From: Betaproteobacteria bacterium
GTDB lineage: Bacteria > Pseudomonadota > Gammaproteobacteria > Burkholderiales > Burkholderiaceae_D
Length of the DNA stretch: 64,000 nucleotides
Direction: 5' to 3'
NCBI GenBank assembly: GCA_025356395.1
Contig: JANXTA010000009.1
Span: 1-64,000 of the forward strand
Shown here in pieces: positions 61,271 to 64,000 of the stretch. The notes under the pieces are model-generated. The model ran no database searches, was not told the DNA's origin, and saw only the letters and a program-made list of their open reading frames with translations. The first letter of the stretch is position 1; every line of letters begins with the position of its first letter. The translations under genes and the position numbers were made by a program.

Positions 61271-62761
61271 ATGCCCGTTCCCGAATTGCTCGCCGCGGTC
61301 GACCTCGGGTCGAACAGCTTCCGTCTGCTGATCGGTCGAGTTGTCAAGACGCCTGCGGGGACGCAAGTCTACCCACTGGACAGCCTCAAGGAAACGGTGC
61401 GACTCGCATCGGGCCTGACGAAGGAGAAGAAGCTCGATGCCGAGTCGCAACAACGCGCATTGATCGTCCTGGAGCGCTTCGGCGATCGCCTGGGTGGTTT
61501 CCCGCCGCACATGGTCCGCGCCGTAGCGACCAACACGCTGCGCGTCGCGAAGAACGCGCGCGAATTCCTCGTTAAGGCCGAAGCCATGCTCGGCTTTCCG
61601 ATCGAGGTCATCGCGGGGCGTGAGGAAGCGCGGCTGATCTACACCGGCGTCGCCAACACGGCGCCGCTCGGTAGCGGCTCGACGCTGGTTGTGGACATCG
61701 GCGGCGGCTCGACCGAGTTCATCATCGGCGAAGGCCACGAACCGCGGCTGATGGAGTCGCTGTTCATGGGTTGCGTCAGCTACAGCCTCAAGTTCTTCCC
61801 GAACGGCGAGATCGACAAGCAGAACCTCAAGCAGGCCGAGCTCGCTGCGCAGAAGGAGCTCGAGGTGATCGCGCGCGACTATCTCGATGCGGGCTGGCAG
61901 AACGCGATCGGCTCATCCGGTACTGCCCGGGCGCTGGGCGAGATCCTCGAACAGAACGGGCTGGCGTCGCAGGGCATCACGCGCGACGGACTGGCTGCGT
62001 TGCGCGAGCTGATGCTGCGCGCGGGCAATGCCGATCGACTGAAGCTCGAGGCGCTGAAGCCGGACCGCATCCCCGTCCTGCCGGGCGGCTTCGCGATCAT
62101 GTCGGCGGTCTTCAAGATGCTGGACCTCGAAGCGCTCGCGGTGACCGACGGCGCGTTGCGTCAGGGCGTGCTCTACGACCTGCTGGGCCGCACCGAACAC
62201 CACGACATGCGAGACGTCACGATCGGGCAGTTCACGCATCGCTACGGCGTCGATCGGGCGCAATCGAGGCGCGTGGCCGCGCTGGCGCACGACCTGCTGC
62301 GTCCGTCGATCGATCCGGCTCGCGAGGCCGATGCCGAGATCGAACGCCGTCTTCACTGGGCGGCGATGCTGCACGAGATCGGACTGTCGATCTCGCATGC
62401 GGGTTATCACAAGCATTCGGCCTACATCCTGTCGTACGCCGACATGCCCGGCTTCTCGAAGATGGACCAGTCGAAAATCGCGCTGATGGCGCTGGGACAC
62501 ACGGGCAAGCTGACCAAGCTGGCCGGTGCGGTCGAGGATCCCAACGAGTGGCTCGCGGTGCTGTGCCTGCGCATCGCCGCGCTGATTCATCGACGCCGCA
62601 CCGACCTCGACGTGTCGCAGCTGCGCCTCGAACGTCACGGCTCGGGATTCACGCTGCATGCCGATGCGGCATGGCTCGCGGATCACCCGTTGACGGAGTT
62701 CAACCTGCGGCAGGAAGCCGCGGAGTGGTCGCGGATCGGGATCACGCTCGATCTCGCTTGA
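61271..62761 (+). CDS. ppx: Exopolyphosphatase (Ppx/GppA family)
   Basis: LLAAVDLGSNSFRLLIGRV, VVDIGGGSTEFIIGEG, HEIGLSISHAGYHKHSAYIL; divergent from ppk1. Confidence 0.94.
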   Translation: MPVPELLAAVDLGSNSFRLLIGRVVKTPAGTQVYPLDSLKETVRLASGLTKEKKLDAESQQRALIVLERFGDRLGGFPPHMVRAVATNTLRVAKNAREFLVKAEAMLGFPIEVIAGREEARLIYTGVANTAPLGSGSTLVVDIGGGSTEFIIGEGHEPRLMESLFMGCVSYSLKFFPNGEIDKQNLKQAELAAQKELEVIARDYLDAGWQNAIGSSGTARALGEILEQNGLASQGITRDGLAALRELMLRAGNADRLKLEALKPDRIPVLPGGFAIMSAVFKMLDLEALAVTDGALRQGVLYDLLGRTEHHDMRDVTIGQFTHRYGVDRAQSRRVAALAHDLLRPSIDPAREADAEIERRLHWAAMLHEIGLSISHAGYHKHSAYILSYADMPGFSKMDQSKIALMALGHTGKLTKLAGAVEDPNEWLAVLCLRIAALIHRRRTDLDVSQLRLERHGSGFTLHADAAWLADHPLTEFNLRQEAAEWSRIGITLDLA

Positions 62762-62767
62762 AAGCGG

Positions 62768-63664
62768 TCAGGCAGCGCGGCGGTGCTCGGTGAATGGGGT
62801 CGATGCCTCCATCGAAATACCAAAATGCTTCGCGTAACGCGGGTTCATCTTCGACAGCGACAGCAGCATGAAGAAGTCGGCCGTGTTGAAGTCCGGATCC
62901 CAGGCCGGATCGCCGCAGACCTCCGCCCCCAGCCGCAGATAGCCCTTGATCAGCGGCGGCGACTCGACCGCGAGCGTGTGCGTCAGGCGATCGAGTGGGA
63001 GCGCATTGCGCGGGAAGACGCGGAACTCCGGACTCGCGCTGTGCTCCTTTTCGAGACGATGAAAGAGGCTTGCGGCCTGATGCCCGCCGTCGCGCATGCT
63101 AACGCTGGCGCAGCCCATCATGTGCTCGTAGCCACCGGCGACCATGTAGCGCGCGAGCGCGGTCCACAGCAGCATGATCACCGGGCCGCTGCGGAAGTCG
63201 GGATGGATGCAAGAGCGCCCAAACTCCAGCAGGTTGGGTTTGATGGACGCGAGACGGTTCGTGAAGAACTCGGTGTCGGCGTAGTAGCCGAGGCGCGCGG
63301 CGACCTCGGGCCGCACGATGCGATAGGTGCCCACCACCAGCTGGCTGGCCTTGTCGCGAACGATCAGGTGATCGCACCAGGCATCGTAGATGTCCTCGTC
63401 GATGCCGCGCGTGACGCACGACAGATGCGCACCCATCTCGACGGCGAAGACCTCGTGGCGCAGGCGCTGCGCCTCGCGGATCTCGGACTCGACGATCGGT
63501 CCGCCGCGTCCGCCGGTCGTCAGGATGCGGACGCTGAACTGATCGGTCTCGAAGGCCAGCGCGATGCCGCGTCGGCCGGCGTGCAGGAGGTAGGGGTTGT
63601 GGTCGCGTTGCTCATCGCCGCGAGTGCGATACGACGTGGGGTGCGCGTTGAAGGAAGACAGCAT
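62768..63664 (-). CDS. GNAT-fold N-acyltransferase, OlsB-like (ornithine-lipid type) family
   Basis: EAQRLRHEVFAVEMGA, VGTYRIVRPEVAARLGYYADTEF, LLEFGRSCIHPDFRSGPVIMLLWTALARYMVAGGYEHMMGCASVSM. Confidence 0.83.
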   Translation of the reverse strand: MLSSFNAHPTSYRTRGDEQRDHNPYLLHAGRRGIALAFETDQFSVRILTTGGRGGPIVESEIREAQRLRHEVFAVEMGAHLSCVTRGIDEDIYDAWCDHLIVRDKASQLVVGTYRIVRPEVAARLGYYADTEFFTNRLASIKPNLLEFGRSCIHPDFRSGPVIMLLWTALARYMVAGGYEHMMGCASVSMRDGGHQAASLFHRLEKEHSASPEFRVFPRNALPLDRLTHTLAVESPPLIKGYLRLGAEVCGDPAWDPDFNTADFFMLLSLSKMNPRYAKHFGISMEASTPFTEHRRAA

Positions 63665-63745
63665 GCGGGCTCCGTGGACGAACGACGCCCGATGGTAGGA
63701 AGCCCAGGTGACCGACCCATGACGCGCGCGTGACGGTTCGTGCCG

Positions 63746-64000
63746 TCAGACGAGTTCGGGGTCGAGGACCGATCGCAGGGTCCATTCGGTGCTGCCGTCG
63801 CGCGACCGACGGACCAGCCACCAGGCGGACGCCTTCTTCACGCTCCAGTCGCCGTTGGCGTCGGTGAGCAGGCGACGCGCGACCTGGCCGATCCACGGCT
63901 GGTGGCCGACCATCACGAGGGACGGCGAGTCGCCGGTCCCCGATGCGATCGCCGCTTCGAGCGCGTCGAGCACTTCGCTCAGGCGTGCGCCGGGTGCGAG
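63746..64000 (-). CDS. sixA: SixA-like phosphohistidine phosphatase, N-terminal part beyond the window end
   Basis: LAPGARLSEVLDALEAAIASGTGDSPSLVMVGHQPWIGQVARRLL; VGHQPW motif; open to the window edge. Confidence 0.75.
   Translation of the reverse strand, partial: LAPGARLSEVLDALEAAIASGTGDSPSLVMVGHQPWIGQVARRLLTDANGDWSVKKASAWWLVRRSRDGSTEWTLRSVLDPELV

Overview
The window is a GC-rich bacterial chromosome segment. Gene content (small Trp-rich protein family, LivFGMH, RelA with degenerate HD domain, PEP-CTERM protein) suggests a betaproteobacterium, possibly Burkholderiales-like; this is inference, with no marker search run. It is densely coded and mostly housekeeping: a flavin/ferredoxin reductase (5' truncated), tandem S9 peptidases, PaiB, a VTT membrane protein, livFGMH, putA, an ABC substrate-binding lipoprotein, ilvD, lgt, comEC, tatD, lolD/lolC-E, recJ, prfB, SulP, a Lpd-like flavoprotein, a Phd/VapC-type TA pair, lysS, a duplicated-module CPBP protein, an S41 peptidase, MarR, MFS, relA, amidase, methyltransferase, ppk, ppx, an OlsB-like acyltransferase and sixA (truncated by the window end). 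I saw no rRNA, tRNA, CRISPR array, prophage or IS element. The observations I rate highest are: (1) a Phd/VapC pair whose toxin stop codon overlaps the lysS start codon (ATGA) and which has an exact 11-bp direct repeat upstream, in a locus where the common prfB-lysS adjacency is broken by about 6.6 kb; (2) the prfB programmed +1 frameshift; (3) a 1148-aa CPBP protein built from two homologous sensor/TM modules, only one with visible catalytic motifs; (4) four disrupted genes (DUF4394 PEP-CTERM, a GExHGT paralog, ClcA, S41 peptidase); (5) an orphan PEP-CTERM tail next to a lower-GC methyltransferase gene.
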